DNA of 64,000 nucleotides, from assembly GCA_021846965.1 (NCBI GenBank), contig JAJZWA010000001.1, positions 62,001 through 126,000 of the forward strand. Direction: 5' to 3'. Origin of the DNA: Pseudomonadota bacterium. Lineage in GTDB: Bacteria; Pseudomonadota; Gammaproteobacteria; Burkholderiales; Burkholderiaceae_C. The notes below the pieces were generated by a model that saw only the letters and a list, made by a program, of their open reading frames with translations, was not told the origin of the DNA and ran no database searches. Positions within the stretch are counted from its first letter, which is position 1; the number at the start of each line of letters is the position of its first letter. The position numbers and the translations under genes are program-made. Below, piece after piece: positions 19,237-30,914 of the stretch.

Positions 19237-20324
19237 TGTCCCAACCGAACCCCAACTCCCCGCTGCGTCCCGGCCAGTTCTCATTGGCCGATTTCGACTT
19301 CGAACTGCCGCCCGAGCTGATCGCGCAGCACCCCGCGCCGGAGCGCAGCGCCAGCCGCCTGCTGGATGCGCGCGGCGAGCTGCACGACCGCGTCTACTCC
19401 GATCTTCCCGCGCTGCTCGAGCCGGGTGACCTGCTGGTGTTCAACGACACCCGGGTGATCAAGGCACGCCTGTTCGGCACCAAGGCTTCGGGGGGCGCGG
19501 TGGAACTGCTGGTCGAGCGCGTGCTCGACGGTCACGAGGTGGTCGCGCACATGCGCGCCAGCCGCAAGCCCGCGACGGGCAGCCGGCTGCTCATGCAGGG
19601 CGGCTTCGAGGCCGAGGTGCTGGGCCGCTGGCCGCAGCCCGACGGCGCGCTGTTCCACCTGCGCCTGAGCGACGAACCCTACGGCCTGATGCAGGCCCAC
19701 GGCCACGTGCCGCTGCCGCCCTACATCACCCACGCGGACGACGCCGACGACGCAAGGCGCTACCAGACCGTGTTCGCGCGCGTGCCAGGCTCGGTGGCCG
19801 CGCCCACCGCGGCGCTGCACTTCGACGAGGCGCTGCTGGAGCGCCTGCGCGAGCGCGGCGTGCGCAGCGCGCACCTGACCCTGCATGTCGGAGCCGGCAC
19901 CTTCCAGCCGGTGAAGGTCGACGACCCCGCCCACCACCACATGCACAGCGAGCGCTACATGGTGCCGGGCGCCACGCTGCAGGCCATCGCCGAGACCCGC
20001 GCGCGTGGCGGACGCGTGCTGGCGGTGGGAACCACCACGGTGCGCGCGCTGGAATCGGTGGCGCGGGATCTGGGCGCCGAATCCCTGTCTGCCGGCGCCA
20101 CGCGCGACTGGAGCGGGGAGACGGATATTTTCATCGCCCCGGGGCATCAGTTTGCCTGGATCGACCTGATGCTGACCAATTTCCATTTGCCGAAATCGAC
20201 GCTGATGATGCTGGTCAGCGCATTCGCCGGCATGGAGCCGATCCGCCGGGCCTATGCGCATGCGGTGCGGGAGAGGTATAGGTTTTTCAGTTACGGGGAT
20301 GGGATGTTGCTGGGGCGTGAATGA
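19236..20324 (+). CDS. queA: S-adenosylmethionine:tRNA ribosyltransferase-isomerase (QueA)
   Basis: QueA makes epoxyqueuosine in tRNA from the preQ1 base and the ribosyl part of AdoMet. The 362-residue protein begins [25 protein letters not shown] and contains [59 protein letters not shown] and [17 protein letters not shown], all QueA hallmarks. The ATG at 19236 overlaps the puuC stop. In many bacteria tgt follows queA directly; here three extra genes lie between them. Confidence 0.96.
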   Translation: MSQPNPNSPLRPGQFSLADFDFELPPELIAQHPAPERSASRLLDARGELHDRVYSDLPALLEPGDLLVFNDTRVIKARLFGTKASGGAVELLVERVLDGHEVVAHMRASRKPATGSRLLMQGGFEAEVLGRWPQPDGALFHLRLSDEPYGLMQAHGHVPLPPYITHADDADDARRYQTVFARVPGSVAAPTAALHFDEALLERLRERGVRSAHLTLHVGAGTFQPVKVDDPAHHHMHSERYMVPGATLQAIAETRARGGRVLAVGTTTVRALESVARDLGAESLSAGATRDWSGETDIFIAPGHQFAWIDLMLTNFHLPKSTLMMLVSAFAGMEPIRRAYAHAVRERYRFFSYGDGMLLGRE

Positions 20325-20450
20325 CTTCGGCCCGCGTTCGGGGGATGGGCAGGCAGGATGCGATTCGCTAACTTTTGGTCGTTTCCCGGGATCAGCGCCC
20401 CTGCCGGCCGGCCGTTTCTGGTCCCGCCGCCCAGCCTCCTTCGACCCCAC

Positions 20451-21386
20451 ATGCGCCAGATCGTTGTCCGAACCGTCCAACGTTTCGCGTTGATCACCGG
20501 TGCCTCCGCCCACGCTGCCAGACGTCAGCAGGCGCGTCGCATTCTGACCTTTCATGGGGTTGGCGGGCCAGACATGCCGGCACGGGAGTTCGAACGCCTG
20601 CTGGTCTGGCTCAAGCTGAATTTCCATGTGGTTTCGCTGGGGGCGCTGCTTGAGTCCATGCGCGAGCAGCGCCCGCAGCATCCGCGAGGCGAACTGGCGC
20701 TGACCTTCGATGATGGCTTGCGCAATCAGTTCAAGCTGGCCTATCCGCTGCTGCAGCGACTGGAGATGCCCGCGACCATGTTCGTATGCCCAGGGCTCGT
20801 GGACCGCAAGGAGTGGCTATGGAACCATGGGATGCGCGCGCGCTGGCGGCGCCTCGACAAGGATGCGCGCGATCGCCTTGCCCACGAACTGGGTACCGGG
20901 ATGGACAACGAAAATTCATGGATCGAGTGGATGAAGTCCCTGCACATCGCGGACCGAGAGCGCGCATGCGAGCTTGTTCGCCAGGAAACGCCCTCCTTCC
21001 GCGCGAGTCCTTTGGAGCAGGATGCCTATGACATGATGGGATGGGATGACATCATGGCCATGGACGCCGCGCTCGTGACCGTCGGTTCGCACACGCTGAA
21101 TCACCCCATCCTCCCGCATCTGGATGACGAATCTCTCGAAGCCGAACTGCGCGACAGCCGCGCCGAGCTGGAAGAACGTCTGCAGCGCGCTGTCCCCCTG
21201 TTTTGCTATCCGAACGGATCGACGGATATGCGCGTACGCGATTGCGCCTCGCGTCACTACGAGGCTGCCGTAAGCACCATGGAAGACCTGGTGGGGGACG
21301 ACGTAGACCCCTGGAATATCCCCCGGATTCCCGCGAGCCCGGACTTGGCCTTGTGCGCGTGGCGCCTGCACCGCCCGCAATCGTGA
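20451..21386 (+). CDS. Polysaccharide deacetylase-family protein
   Basis: This 311-residue protein belongs to carbohydrate esterase family 4 (NodB fold). The metal-site motifs are present: LTFDDGL (about residue 85) and SHTLNHPIL (about 225). A late strand, RAVPLFCYPNGS, is typical. A basic N-terminus without a clear signal peptide suggests a cytoplasmic protein acting on lipid-linked sugars, though a longer start at 20358 is possible. The region looks poorer in G/C by eye than queA and tgt. It is probably part of a three-gene sugar-modification block with the two genes that follow. Confidence 0.8.
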   Translation: MRQIVVRTVQRFALITGASAHAARRQQARRILTFHGVGGPDMPAREFERLLVWLKLNFHVVSLGALLESMREQRPQHPRGELALTFDDGLRNQFKLAYPLLQRLEMPATMFVCPGLVDRKEWLWNHGMRARWRRLDKDARDRLAHELGTGMDNENSWIEWMKSLHIADRERACELVRQETPSFRASPLEQDAYDMMGWDDIMAMDAALVTVGSHTLNHPILPHLDDESLEAELRDSRAELEERLQRAVPLFCYPNGSTDMRVRDCASRHYEAAVSTMEDLVGDDVDPWNIPRIPASPDLALCAWRLHRPQS

Positions 21387-21665
21387 CGACGGGCGTGACG
21401 GCGCTGGTCCCTGGTCCCCGGTCCCGTCGAAACGCTCATCGCGTCCAACCCGAAGTGAGAAGTGGTGAATGAGCCGGACGAATTGCTGCGAGCGCGAAGT
21501 GGCACCGTGCCCAGGAGTTTCACCCGAGTCAAGACGCGCGAGGCGGAAAGCCCCGATGCTAAAGTTCGCAACCCCTTGATGGTTCAGAAAATTCCGCAAT
21601 CTACATTCAGCTCCGCGAACGCAACGCCCGGAAGGGCACACGAAGTCACGGATCCTTCGAAGACC

Positions 21666-22843
21666 ATGCCACTCAGTCACCAGGCGCCGGAACCGGACGG
21701 CACGCTCATCTTCGAGGTGGGTACTGATGTGGTCTTTTTCGATGCATTGCGCGAGCGCTGGGAAGAACTCGAGCGCGTGTGTGGCAATCGCAGTCTGTTC
21801 ATGTCGTGGCAATGGCAACGACTCTGGTGGACGCACTACGGAGCGGGGCGTGACTTGCGCATCTTCGTGGCGCGCGATGAACGCCGCCTGCTCGGCGTGC
21901 TACCGATGTATCAGGAAGCCCGACGCGTCGGCCCCTTCAGCATTGCGAGGTTGAGCACGATAGGAAGTGGGGGCGACACCGCGCCCGACGACCTGGATCC
22001 GCTTTTGTCTCCAGGCCATGCGGAACGAATCGCGGAGCAGTTCGCCCGGTCGATCATCCAGGCGCAGTCACCTTGGCGAATCGCGTCGTGCCCCGATCTA
22101 GCCCCGGATGGGCCGTTCGCCCGTGCGCTACTCGCGGCGTCGGTCGGGCTCCCACGGATTCTGGTGCGGCGATCCGAGCGCGCCATTGTTTGCGACAGAT
22201 TACCGAATGAATGGGAAAGCTATGTCCATGACCTCGGCGCGCACAGGCGGAAGGGTTTGCGGCGCAAGCTGCGCAAGTTCGAGGCGGATGGCGGCGAGGT
22301 AATCTGGCACCGCGGGGCCGAAGCCGTAAATGCAGGCTTCGACACGCTGGCGGAGCTGCACAGGATGCGCTGGACCGGCAGGAGTTCGGAGTACGCCTTT
22401 TCCTCTGATCAGTATCTTGCATTTCATCGGGCCCTAATGCACCGACTGGACGAGGCGGGAGCGCTGCGTCTGCTCGAACTGCGAATGCAGGGGCGCGCGA
22501 TCGCGATGCGCTATGGCTATCGCCTGGGCGACACCTTCTTCGATCTGCAAAGCGGCTTCGATCCGGAGTTCTCCGATTACAGCCCCGGTGAGCTGTGCAT
22601 CAGCAATTGCATCGAGCGCGCCATCAGCGAAGGGTGCACGCACTTCGACATGCTCCGGGGCGATTACGAGCACAAGCGGGCGTTCCTGAAGGCAGAGCGC
22701 ACGTCGATCGATCTGACGCTCTATCGAGGCCTCGCGCTACGCTCCGCCATGCGGCTGCGTGGCATGCTGTCCGCCATGCGCGCGGCGGCGCTCAATGCGC
22801 CAAGGCGCAGCACCCCCACCGGGCACGCCGACGATCCGGGAGC

Positions 22844-22847
<4 letters not shown>
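21666..22847 (+). CDS. CelD/BcsL-family GNAT acyltransferase
   Basis: This 393-residue protein resembles the acetyltransferases of the CelD/FemAB-like GNAT group found in polysaccharide loci. Family-typical stretches are FMSWQWQRLWWTHYG, LLGVLPMY, the C-terminal RLLELRMQGRAIAMRYGYRLGDTFFDLQSGFD and HFDMLRGDYEHKRAFLKAE. It probably transfers an acyl or aminoacyl group to a sugar; the substrate is unknown. The start is uncertain: ATGs at 21462, 21579 and 21666 are in frame, and the homologous part begins after 21666. It overlaps the next gene by ATGA. The 279 bases upstream hold nothing else that I can recognise. Confidence 0.75.
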
Positions 22848-25103
<2,256 letters not shown>

Positions 25104-25116
25104 ATGCAGAGCCGCG

Positions 25117-25929
25117 TCAGCGCTGAAAACAGTAACCTCGGTAGTATGTCAAGCTGCGATCTGCGCGAAATGGAATCTGGCAGGACTTGTCGGGATTGAT
25201 CCATGCATCGCGCATGCGATACCCCAGATCCTGGAGCGAGGAGACGAACTCGTCTTCACGGTCAATGCGGTAGGGGCAGAACGCTGTACCGATGCTCTGC
25301 AGTGTGAAGTAGGACGCATGCGGGTGCAGCGGCGTCAAATTAAGCAGGAGCACAGACGGAAGGGTCGGCAGCGAACGCAGACGCTCCGCAAGGGTCTGAG
25401 GTAGGTACTGCAATACTCCCATAGCAAGGAAGATGTCCGCGTTGGCGGCCTCCGCTAAGTCGGATGCGAAGTGCAACTTTCCCAGGGTGTCGGTATTCCG
25501 TGCGAGCGCGCGCCCTCGCTCCATGACCGTTGGCACGTCGTGGATGCTCCACTGCAACTCGGCGGGAAAGGGAAGGACCCTCTGGTAGGAGTAATAGCTG
25601 ACGCCGACATGTCCACCAAGCTCGAACAGCGTGCGAGCGCCGGCCTGGAAAAACTGACCAAGCCAGAACAGGACGGGGTAATCCGTGGCGTAGATTTCCT
25701 TCATCCGCTGGCGATACATGGCCGCCGGTTCGGGATGGTCGTAGCCCATGGGCCGTGTCGCCGGAGCGCTGGCCGCCGCCTGCTCAAAGGTATCGAATAC
25801 TCCACGAAACAGGTTTTCGTCGGAGTTCCGGGCGAAGCGACGTTCATACCGCGCGGCCAGCCATGGCCGCATCCCCGGGCTCTGCGCCAATCGGTCCAGT
25901 AGACGATGCGCCCTTCTGATCAGCACCAT
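25117..25929 (-). CDS. Putative methyltransferase, TIGR04325-like
   Basis: This 270-residue protein carries a degenerate Rossmann methyltransferase pattern: ARTLFELGGHVGVSYYSYQ as the first strand-loop and ADIFLAMGVLQYLPQTL as the later strand. PSVLLLNLTPLHPHASYFTLQSIG and CPYRIDREDEFVSSLQDLGY follow, features of the TIGR04325 family found in polysaccharide clusters. The actual reaction is not known. The ATG at 25929 is preferred over 26010. The region looks lower in G/C than its surroundings by eye. It faces tgt tail-to-tail. Confidence 0.65.
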   Translation of the reverse strand: MVLIRRAHRLLDRLAQSPGMRPWLAARYERRFARNSDENLFRGVFDTFEQAAASAPATRPMGYDHPEPAAMYRQRMKEIYATDYPVLFWLGQFFQAGARTLFELGGHVGVSYYSYQRVLPFPAELQWSIHDVPTVMERGRALARNTDTLGKLHFASDLAEAANADIFLAMGVLQYLPQTLAERLRSLPTLPSVLLLNLTPLHPHASYFTLQSIGTAFCPYRIDREDEFVSSLQDLGYRMRDAWINPDKSCQIPFRADRSLTYYRGYCFQR

Positions 25930-25950
25930 GCAGCGAAATCTCCCAGGCTC

Positions 25951-25965
25951 AGGGGCGAAGCCCCT
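25951..25965. repeat. Short GC-rich hairpin
   Basis: Arms AGGGGC (25951-25956) and GCCCCT (25960-25965) enclose GAA. On the minus strand it lies 150 bases after the MFS gene stop and just before the putative methyltransferase start. It is followed on that strand by a weak T-rich patch, GATTTCG. It could be the terminator of the MFS gene. The remaining bases between 25966 and 26114 hold no gene that I recognise. Confidence 0.35.
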
Positions 25966-26114
25966 CCGAATATCCGGGAACAAGCTAAACGGCAATCGCG
26001 CCGCGGTCAAACCCTTAGTCCAGGGGGAGGTCGGGCGCGGATTCTGCGGGAAGGGGCAACCCTACGGGCGCGCCCCGCCCGAGGCCCCAACTGGCGAGGC
26101 CCGGCACGGTGACC

Positions 26115-27458
26115 TCAACCTCCAACTGGCCGACGCAGCATCCACGCCACGAAACGCCGCCCGTACATCGGCTGGCGCCACAGCAGCCAGCCCGCAGCCG
26201 CCAGGTTGAGAAGCGCGATGCTCAGCAGCAGTGCCGGCACCGACACTCCGAGGCGCAGCAAGGCCGCGCAGTAGCCGGTGCACACGATCATGTACAGCGC
26301 ATTGAGAATGTTGTTGGCCGCGATCACCCTCGCACGATGGCTGCCCGGCGTATGCTGCTGGATCAGCGCGTACAAGGGCACGCTATAGACCCCGGCGCTG
26401 GCCGAGAGACCGAACAGGTCGGCCATCACCCGCCAGTGCGCCGGCTGTGCGACGAAGGCTCCGACCCCCAGCATCGGGCCCGGCGCCGTCGAGGCATGCG
26501 CGGCCAGGTACAAGTCGATGCCGAAGCCACTCATGCCCAGCGCGCCCAGCGGCACCAGGCCGGGCTCGATGCGCCCGCGCGCCAGCCACTCGCAGGCCAC
26601 CGAACCCAGCCCGACCCCCACCGAGAACACGACCAGCAACAGCGAGGCCACCTGCTCGTCGCCTCCCACCACATCCTTCGCGAACACCGGGAACTGGGTG
26701 AGGAAGGCCACGCCGTAGAACCACATCCAGGAAATCGCCAGCAGCGCCTGCAGCAGCACCGGGTCGCGCGCGGCCAGGCGCAGGTTGGCCAGGGTTTCGC
26801 GCAAGGGATTCCAGCGCACGCGCAAGTCGGCATCCAGCGCCGGCGTCGACGGAATGCGCCGCGACGCCGCCCATCCCGCCAGCGCCACCAGTACGCAGGC
26901 TCCGCCGGCCAACCAAGGGCCCTGGCGCAGACTCATCAACAGCCCCCCAGCCAGATTGCCCAGCAGGATGGCCACGAAGGTGCCCATCTCGGTCATGCCG
27001 TTTCCGCCGGTGAGCTCGGCGGGCGACAGATGCTGCGGCAGGTAGGCGTACTTGGCGGGCCCGAACACGCTGGAGTGCACGCCCATGCCGAAGGCGCAGG
27101 CCAGCAGGGCCCCGAGATTGCCTGTGACGAAGCCCCACAGCGCCAGCGTCATGATGCCGATCTCCAGCAGCTTCACCCCGCGCATCAGGCGATCCTTCGA
27201 GAGCTTGTCGGCCAGTTGTCCACTGGTCGCCGAGAACAGCACGAAGGGCAGGATATACAGGGCCGCGATAAGGTTGACCATCAGCCCGGGCGAAAGCGCG
27301 CCACCGGCCTGCGCGCGGTAGGTCACCATCACGGTGAAGGCGAACTTGAACAGGTTGTCGTTCGCGGCGCCCCCGAACTGGGTCCAGAAAAAGGGCGCGA
27401 AGCGGCGTTGGCGCAGCAGCGCGAACTGGTTGGGCGTGGGCGCGGCGAGGGGATCCAT
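26115..27458 (-). CDS. MFS transporter, lysophospholipid transporter LplT-like
   Basis: This 447-residue major-facilitator protein resembles LplT and the transporter half of Aas/LplT fusions. These bring lysophospholipids inward for re-acylation. It begins LLRQRRFAPFFWTQFGGAANDNLFKFAF, with the family's NDN motif. FVLFSATSGQLADKLSKDRLMRG is the cytoplasmic loop after helix 2, and GPAKYAYLPQHLSPAELTGGNGMTEMGTF is the LplT hallmark. No acyltransferase gene lies beside it. The ATG at 27458 is the natural start; the longer frame is antisense to thpR. Confidence 0.85.
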   Translation of the reverse strand: MDPLAAPTPNQFALLRQRRFAPFFWTQFGGAANDNLFKFAFTVMVTYRAQAGGALSPGLMVNLIAALYILPFVLFSATSGQLADKLSKDRLMRGVKLLEIGIMTLALWGFVTGNLGALLACAFGMGVHSSVFGPAKYAYLPQHLSPAELTGGNGMTEMGTFVAILLGNLAGGLLMSLRQGPWLAGGACVLVALAGWAASRRIPSTPALDADLRVRWNPLRETLANLRLAARDPVLLQALLAISWMWFYGVAFLTQFPVFAKDVVGGDEQVASLLLVVFSVGVGLGSVACEWLARGRIEPGLVPLGALGMSGFGIDLYLAAHASTAPGPMLGVGAFVAQPAHWRVMADLFGLSASAGVYSVPLYALIQQHTPGSHRARVIAANNILNALYMIVCTGYCAALLRLGVSVPALLLSIALLNLAAAGWLLWRQPMYGRRFVAWMLRRPVGG

Positions 27459-27539
27459 AGCGACACGGAACGGGGCGACGCGCCCATGGTACAGGGCGAC
27501 CAGGCGCATGGCCGACAGCGCCCCGCCTACACTGGATGC

Positions 27540-28085
27540 ATGCCCGTCACTGACTCCGCATGGCGACTGTTCTTCGCGCTGGATCCATCCCCCGCGCTGC
27601 GCGAGCGCATGGCCGCGCACGCCGCGCGCTGGAGCTGGGACGACCGCGCGCGCCCGACGGCCCCGCGCAGGCTGCATCTGACGCTGGTGTTCATGCCGCA
27701 GGTCGACCCCGCCCTCGTGGGCGAACTGATGCGTGCAGGGGCCGCGGCGGCCGTGTCGGGCCGCGGCTGCAGGTTGGTGCTGGATCGGGCCGAAGTGTGG
27801 CCGGCAGGCGGCATCGCCCACCTGTCGCCGTCTCGCATCCCCACGTCTCTGCAGGCCCTGCATGACGCGCTGCTGGCCGGCGCGCTCGCCGCCGGCACGC
27901 AGGCCGACCGCCGCGTATGGCGCCCGCATTTGACCCTGGCGCGCGGGGCGCGCGAGGAACAGGCCCCTGGGGAATTCGAGCCGCTGGCCTGGCAGGTGCG
28001 CGGCTTTTCGCTGCAACGTTCGCGCCTGGGCAGCGGACGCTACGACGTGCTCGGGCGCTGGAGCCTCGGCGCGACAGCGCGCTGA
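27540..28085 (+). CDS. thpR: RNA 2',3'-cyclic phosphodiesterase (ThpR)
   Basis: This 181-residue protein of the 2H phosphoesterase family carries both H-x-T-x motifs: HLTLVF (about residue 46) and HLTLAR (about 130). RLFFALDPSPALRERMAAH at the start and LQRSRLGSGRYDVLGRW at the end are typical. Bacterial ThpR hydrolyses 2',3'-cyclic phosphates in RNA and was first described as a 2'-5' ligase. The ATG at 27540 is divergent from the MFS gene with an 81-base gap. Confidence 0.9.
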   Translation: MPVTDSAWRLFFALDPSPALRERMAAHAARWSWDDRARPTAPRRLHLTLVFMPQVDPALVGELMRAGAAAAVSGRGCRLVLDRAEVWPAGGIAHLSPSRIPTSLQALHDALLAGALAAGTQADRRVWRPHLTLARGAREEQAPGEFEPLAWQVRGFSLQRSRLGSGRYDVLGRWSLGATAR

Positions 28086-28109
28086 GAAGCGGCTCCCTCG
28101 TCCACTGCG

Positions 28110-28862
28110 TCAGCCCGGCACCATGCCATGGTCGTCCAGTTCGAAGCGCGCCACCCTGCCGAGGCCGCCGATGGACGCCAGCGCGGCGCGATAGCCCGGA
28201 CGCACGCTCAAGGACAGGAGTTCGAGCTCGCGCGCGCCGACGCTCATGCGCATGGGCCGGGGCTCCAGCCCGACGTGCAGCGTGCGAGGCTCCAGGTTCA
28301 GCCCGAGGCCCACGGCCTTCAGGCAGGCCTCCTTGCGTGTCCAGCAGCTCACGAAGGGCTCCGCCTGCGCGCCTTCGGGCAGTTCGGCGAGTTGCGCGAA
28401 TTCGCGCGCATCGAGCACCGCGGCGGCCAGATCCGCGCCCGGCAGGTCGGCGCGCACCGCTTCCACATCCACGCCCAGTTCATCGGCCGCACCCAGCGCC
28501 AGCAGCGCAAGGTCCTTGCTGTGACTGAGGTTGAAATGCAGTCCCGCGCGGGGCGCGATCAGGCGCGGCTTTCCATGCGCCTGCTCGACGAAGACCGCGC
28601 GCGCCGGCTCGCAGCCCAGGTAGGCCCCGACGATTGCACGCAACGCCACGTGGGCGCGCTGGTAGCGCCTGGCGTCGTCCGCGTGCACGAAACGCCGTAC
28701 GCGCTCGATCTCGCGTTCGTCCAGGCATTGCGCGGACGCCGCCGCCGTCGCGTTCAGGTCGATGGCCCAGACGTGCACGTCGCGCCCCTGCGGCCAGGAC
28801 TGCGGCGCCAGAGGCTCCAGCAAGGCCTCGGGGCGCCCGGATTCGGCGAGCATCAACGACAT
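28110..28862 (-). CDS. Sfp-type 4'-phosphopantetheinyl transferase
   Basis: This 250-residue enzyme moves the phosphopantetheine arm from CoA to carrier proteins. Family motifs are present: PRLIAPRAGLHFNLSHSKDLALLAL, the metal-binding GVDVEAVRADLPG, and WTRKEACLKAVGLGL. The acidic, duplicated Sfp-type length (about 230-250) fits NRPS/PKS carrier activation rather than the short AcpS. The NRPS-PKS genes at 42.7-55.0 kb contain four carrier domains that need this modification, and no other PPTase is in the window. It is convergent with thpR. Confidence 0.9.
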   Translation of the reverse strand: MSLMLAESGRPEALLEPLAPQSWPQGRDVHVWAIDLNATAAASAQCLDEREIERVRRFVHADDARRYQRAHVALRAIVGAYLGCEPARAVFVEQAHGKPRLIAPRAGLHFNLSHSKDLALLALGAADELGVDVEAVRADLPGADLAAAVLDAREFAQLAELPEGAQAEPFVSCWTRKEACLKAVGLGLNLEPRTLHVGLEPRPMRMSVGARELELLSLSVRPGYRAALASIGGLGRVARFELDDHGMVPG

Positions 28863-28904
28863 GTCCTGCTCCCGGGCTCGCCGTTCCGCCCGGGCGAAGC
28901 AGCT

Positions 28905-29420
28905 TCAACGCAAACGCAATGCGACATCGCCCTGCTCGTGAAAGGGAATGCGCAGCAGGGTGTGGGCCAACTCCGCGTCGCCGTCGAGCCGGTAGTGCAC
29001 CAGCCCGTCGGGTGGCAGCCCGACCAGCACCTGCAGCAGTGCGGCCCCGTCCACGTCCACGCGTACCGGCACGTCGGCGCTGCCATGCGGGGGCAGGTCC
29101 AGATCGCCGGTGCTGCGACCCTGCGCGGTGGCCGTGCCGTTGAAGCTGCAGTGGAAGCGGATGTCGTCCAGCGACAGCTTCCACCCACCGGGATTGCGCA
29201 CCTGCAGCACGAGATCGATGCGTGCCTGGTTGCCGCGCAGCTCGATGCCACGCACTTCGACGATGCGCAGGCGCGGGCCGGTCGCCTGGTCCGACGGCGC
29301 GGACCCCGCCGAGGCGGCAACGTTCAGCGGCGCGGCGGCGACGACCGCTGCTCCTGCCGTCGACACCAGGCTCAGCGCCACCAGCGCCAGGAGCCAGCGA
29401 CGGGTTTCAATCCTGGGCAT
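28905..29420 (-). CDS. Exported LEA type 2-like protein
   Basis: This 171-residue protein has an N-terminal signal peptide ([20 protein letters not shown]). It then has a beta-rich domain whose order resembles the WHy/LEA2 domain: [33 protein letters not shown], then [16 protein letters not shown] and [14 protein letters not shown]2-type proteins of Proteobacteria are periplasmic and of unknown role. The ATG at 29420 overlaps the apt stop by 14 bases. Confidence 0.7.
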   Translation of the reverse strand: MPRIETRRWLLALVALSLVSTAGAAVVAAAPLNVAASAGSAPSDQATGPRLRIVEVRGIELRGNQARIDLVLQVRNPGGWKLSLDDIRFHCSFNGTATAQGRSTGDLDLPPHGSADVPVRVDVDGAALLQVLVGLPPDGLVHYRLDGDAELAHTLLRIPFHEQGDVALRLR

Positions 29421-29955
29421 CGAATCGCAACAAGGTGAACAGCTCGAGACCCGCTGCACGCAGCGCCGCCGAGCCGCCGAGCTCGGGCAGATCGACGATG
29501 GCCGCGCCCTCGACCACGCTGGCCCCCAGGCGCTGCAGCAGACGGTGCGCGGCGAGCATGGTGCCACCGGTGGCGATGAGGTCGTCGATCAACAGCACCC
29601 GCTGGCCCTCGCGCAAGGCATCGCTGTGCACCTCCACGGTGGCGCTGCCGTACTCCAGCGCATAGCTCTCGGACAGGGTCTCGAAAGGCAGTTTGCCCTT
29701 CTTGCGAACCGGCACGAAGCCCACGCCCAGTTCGAAGGCCACCACGGAGCCGATGATGAATCCGCGCGCATCGATGCCGGCGACCACGTCGGGGCGCCTG
29801 GCCTGATCCATGTAGCGCCAGACGAACTGGTCGACCAGCACGCGCATGGCACGCGCGTCCAGCAGCAGCGGGGTGATGTCGCGAAAGCGCACACCCGGCT
29901 GCGGCCAGTCGGCCACGGTGCGGATGCGCGAGCGCAGGTAGGCGTCGATGTCCAT
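29407..29955 (-). CDS. apt: Adenine phosphoribosyltransferase
   Basis: Apt salvages adenine to AMP with PRPP. The 182-residue protein contains the [10 protein letters not shown] opening, [44 protein letters not shown] and the PRPP loop [15 protein letters not shown]. The ATG at 29955 gives the usual length; the longer frame from 30072 overlaps the upstream gene. It is probably transcribed with the upstream membrane-protein gene (34-base gap). Confidence 0.95.
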   Translation of the reverse strand: MDIDAYLRSRIRTVADWPQPGVRFRDITPLLLDARAMRVLVDQFVWRYMDQARRPDVVAGIDARGFIIGSVVAFELGVGFVPVRKKGKLPFETLSESYALEYGSATVEVHSDALREGQRVLLIDDLIATGGTMLAAHRLLQRLGASVVEGAAIVDLPELGGSAALRAAGLELFTLLRFDAQD

Positions 29956-29989
29956 GGAGGGATGCGGTGCGAGAGGGAGCGTGGGCGCC

Positions 29990-30826
29990 TCAGGCGCCGA
30001 CCTCCGTGGGCGCGGCACGGAAGGTGGGAGCGGGCGCGCCGAACACGTCGTCGTAGGAAGCGTAGGACGCACCGGAAATCGTGGGCAGCAGCACCAGCCA
30101 CCCCAGGCCCGCCGGGAGGGTGGCGACGATGCTCAACGGAATCAGCAGCAGCGTGAACACCACCAACGCACCCAGATTGGCGAAGGCCGCCCGCGCCGAG
30201 ACCTGGATGGCATCCCAGGCCCCCAGTCCGCCCAGCGCGACCAGGGTGCCGACGAACCAGAACGCGATGCTGCAGGCCAACAGCGCCGCGAGCACCAGCA
30301 GTGCCCCCAGGATCATCGCTCCGGCCCCCATGCCGATGCCGGCCACGACGGCCCCGGGAGAGGCCTCCATCATGTGCCCGATGGCTTCCATGTGCATCAA
30401 GCTCACCCCGAAGATCAGCGACAGCGCAAGGCCCAGCACCAGCAGCACGGCGACGATGCTCAGCAGCACGAGCAGCGAGGCCAGGAGCAACGTACCCAGG
30501 CGCGAGGACCATTGGCGCGACGATTCGCCGAAGGCACCCTCGTTGTCGGCCTCCGCGGCCAGACCCTCGGGGGTGATGGCGCGCGCACGCGCCCAGCGCC
30601 GGCGCAGCACCGACGCGAATACGGCCCCCAGGGTGAACACAGGCATGCTCAGCCATTGCGCCAGCGCGCCCCCCATGGGCAGCGTGTGCAGAATCACGCT
30701 GCACACGACCAGCGCCACGGTCAGGCCTGCCCAGGCCCAAGGCGCGCGCAGGAAACTGCGCCAGCCCTGCGCCCACCAGGAGGCGCCGTGGGAGGCGGAG
30801 ACGCGACGGAAGGCGGGATGGATCAT
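29990..30826 (-). CDS. BPSS1780-type multi-pass membrane protein
   Basis: This 278-residue protein has about six to seven hydrophobic segments. The N-terminal phrase [22 protein letters not shown] is found in the BPSS1780-like membrane family of Burkholderiales. Its function is not known. A central segment is rich in Met, Gly and Ala. It ends just before apt. The ATG at 30826 is preferred to the one at 30835. It lies 88 bases downstream of the flippase gene stop. Confidence 0.7.
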   Translation of the reverse strand: MIHPAFRRVSASHGASWWAQGWRSFLRAPWAWAGLTVALVVCSVILHTLPMGGALAQWLSMPVFTLGAVFASVLRRRWARARAITPEGLAAEADNEGAFGESSRQWSSRLGTLLLASLLVLLSIVAVLLVLGLALSLIFGVSLMHMEAIGHMMEASPGAVVAGIGMGAGAMILGALLVLAALLACSIAFWFVGTLVALGGLGAWDAIQVSARAAFANLGALVVFTLLLIPLSIVATLPAGLGWLVLLPTISGASYASYDDVFGAPAPTFRAAPTEVGA

Positions 30827-30914
30827 GGCGTGCACCCTTGGAAGGCGTTGCGGGGCGGGAGCCTGGAAAGATGTCCCGTCGGAAAGCCTAACCGATTCTC
30901 CGGCTCGTCACCCC

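Noticed and set aside
26109-27539. Long + strand extension of the thpR frame to the left.
   Set aside because: It is antisense to the MFS gene and has no domain; ThpR family length and motifs need only the ATG at 27540.
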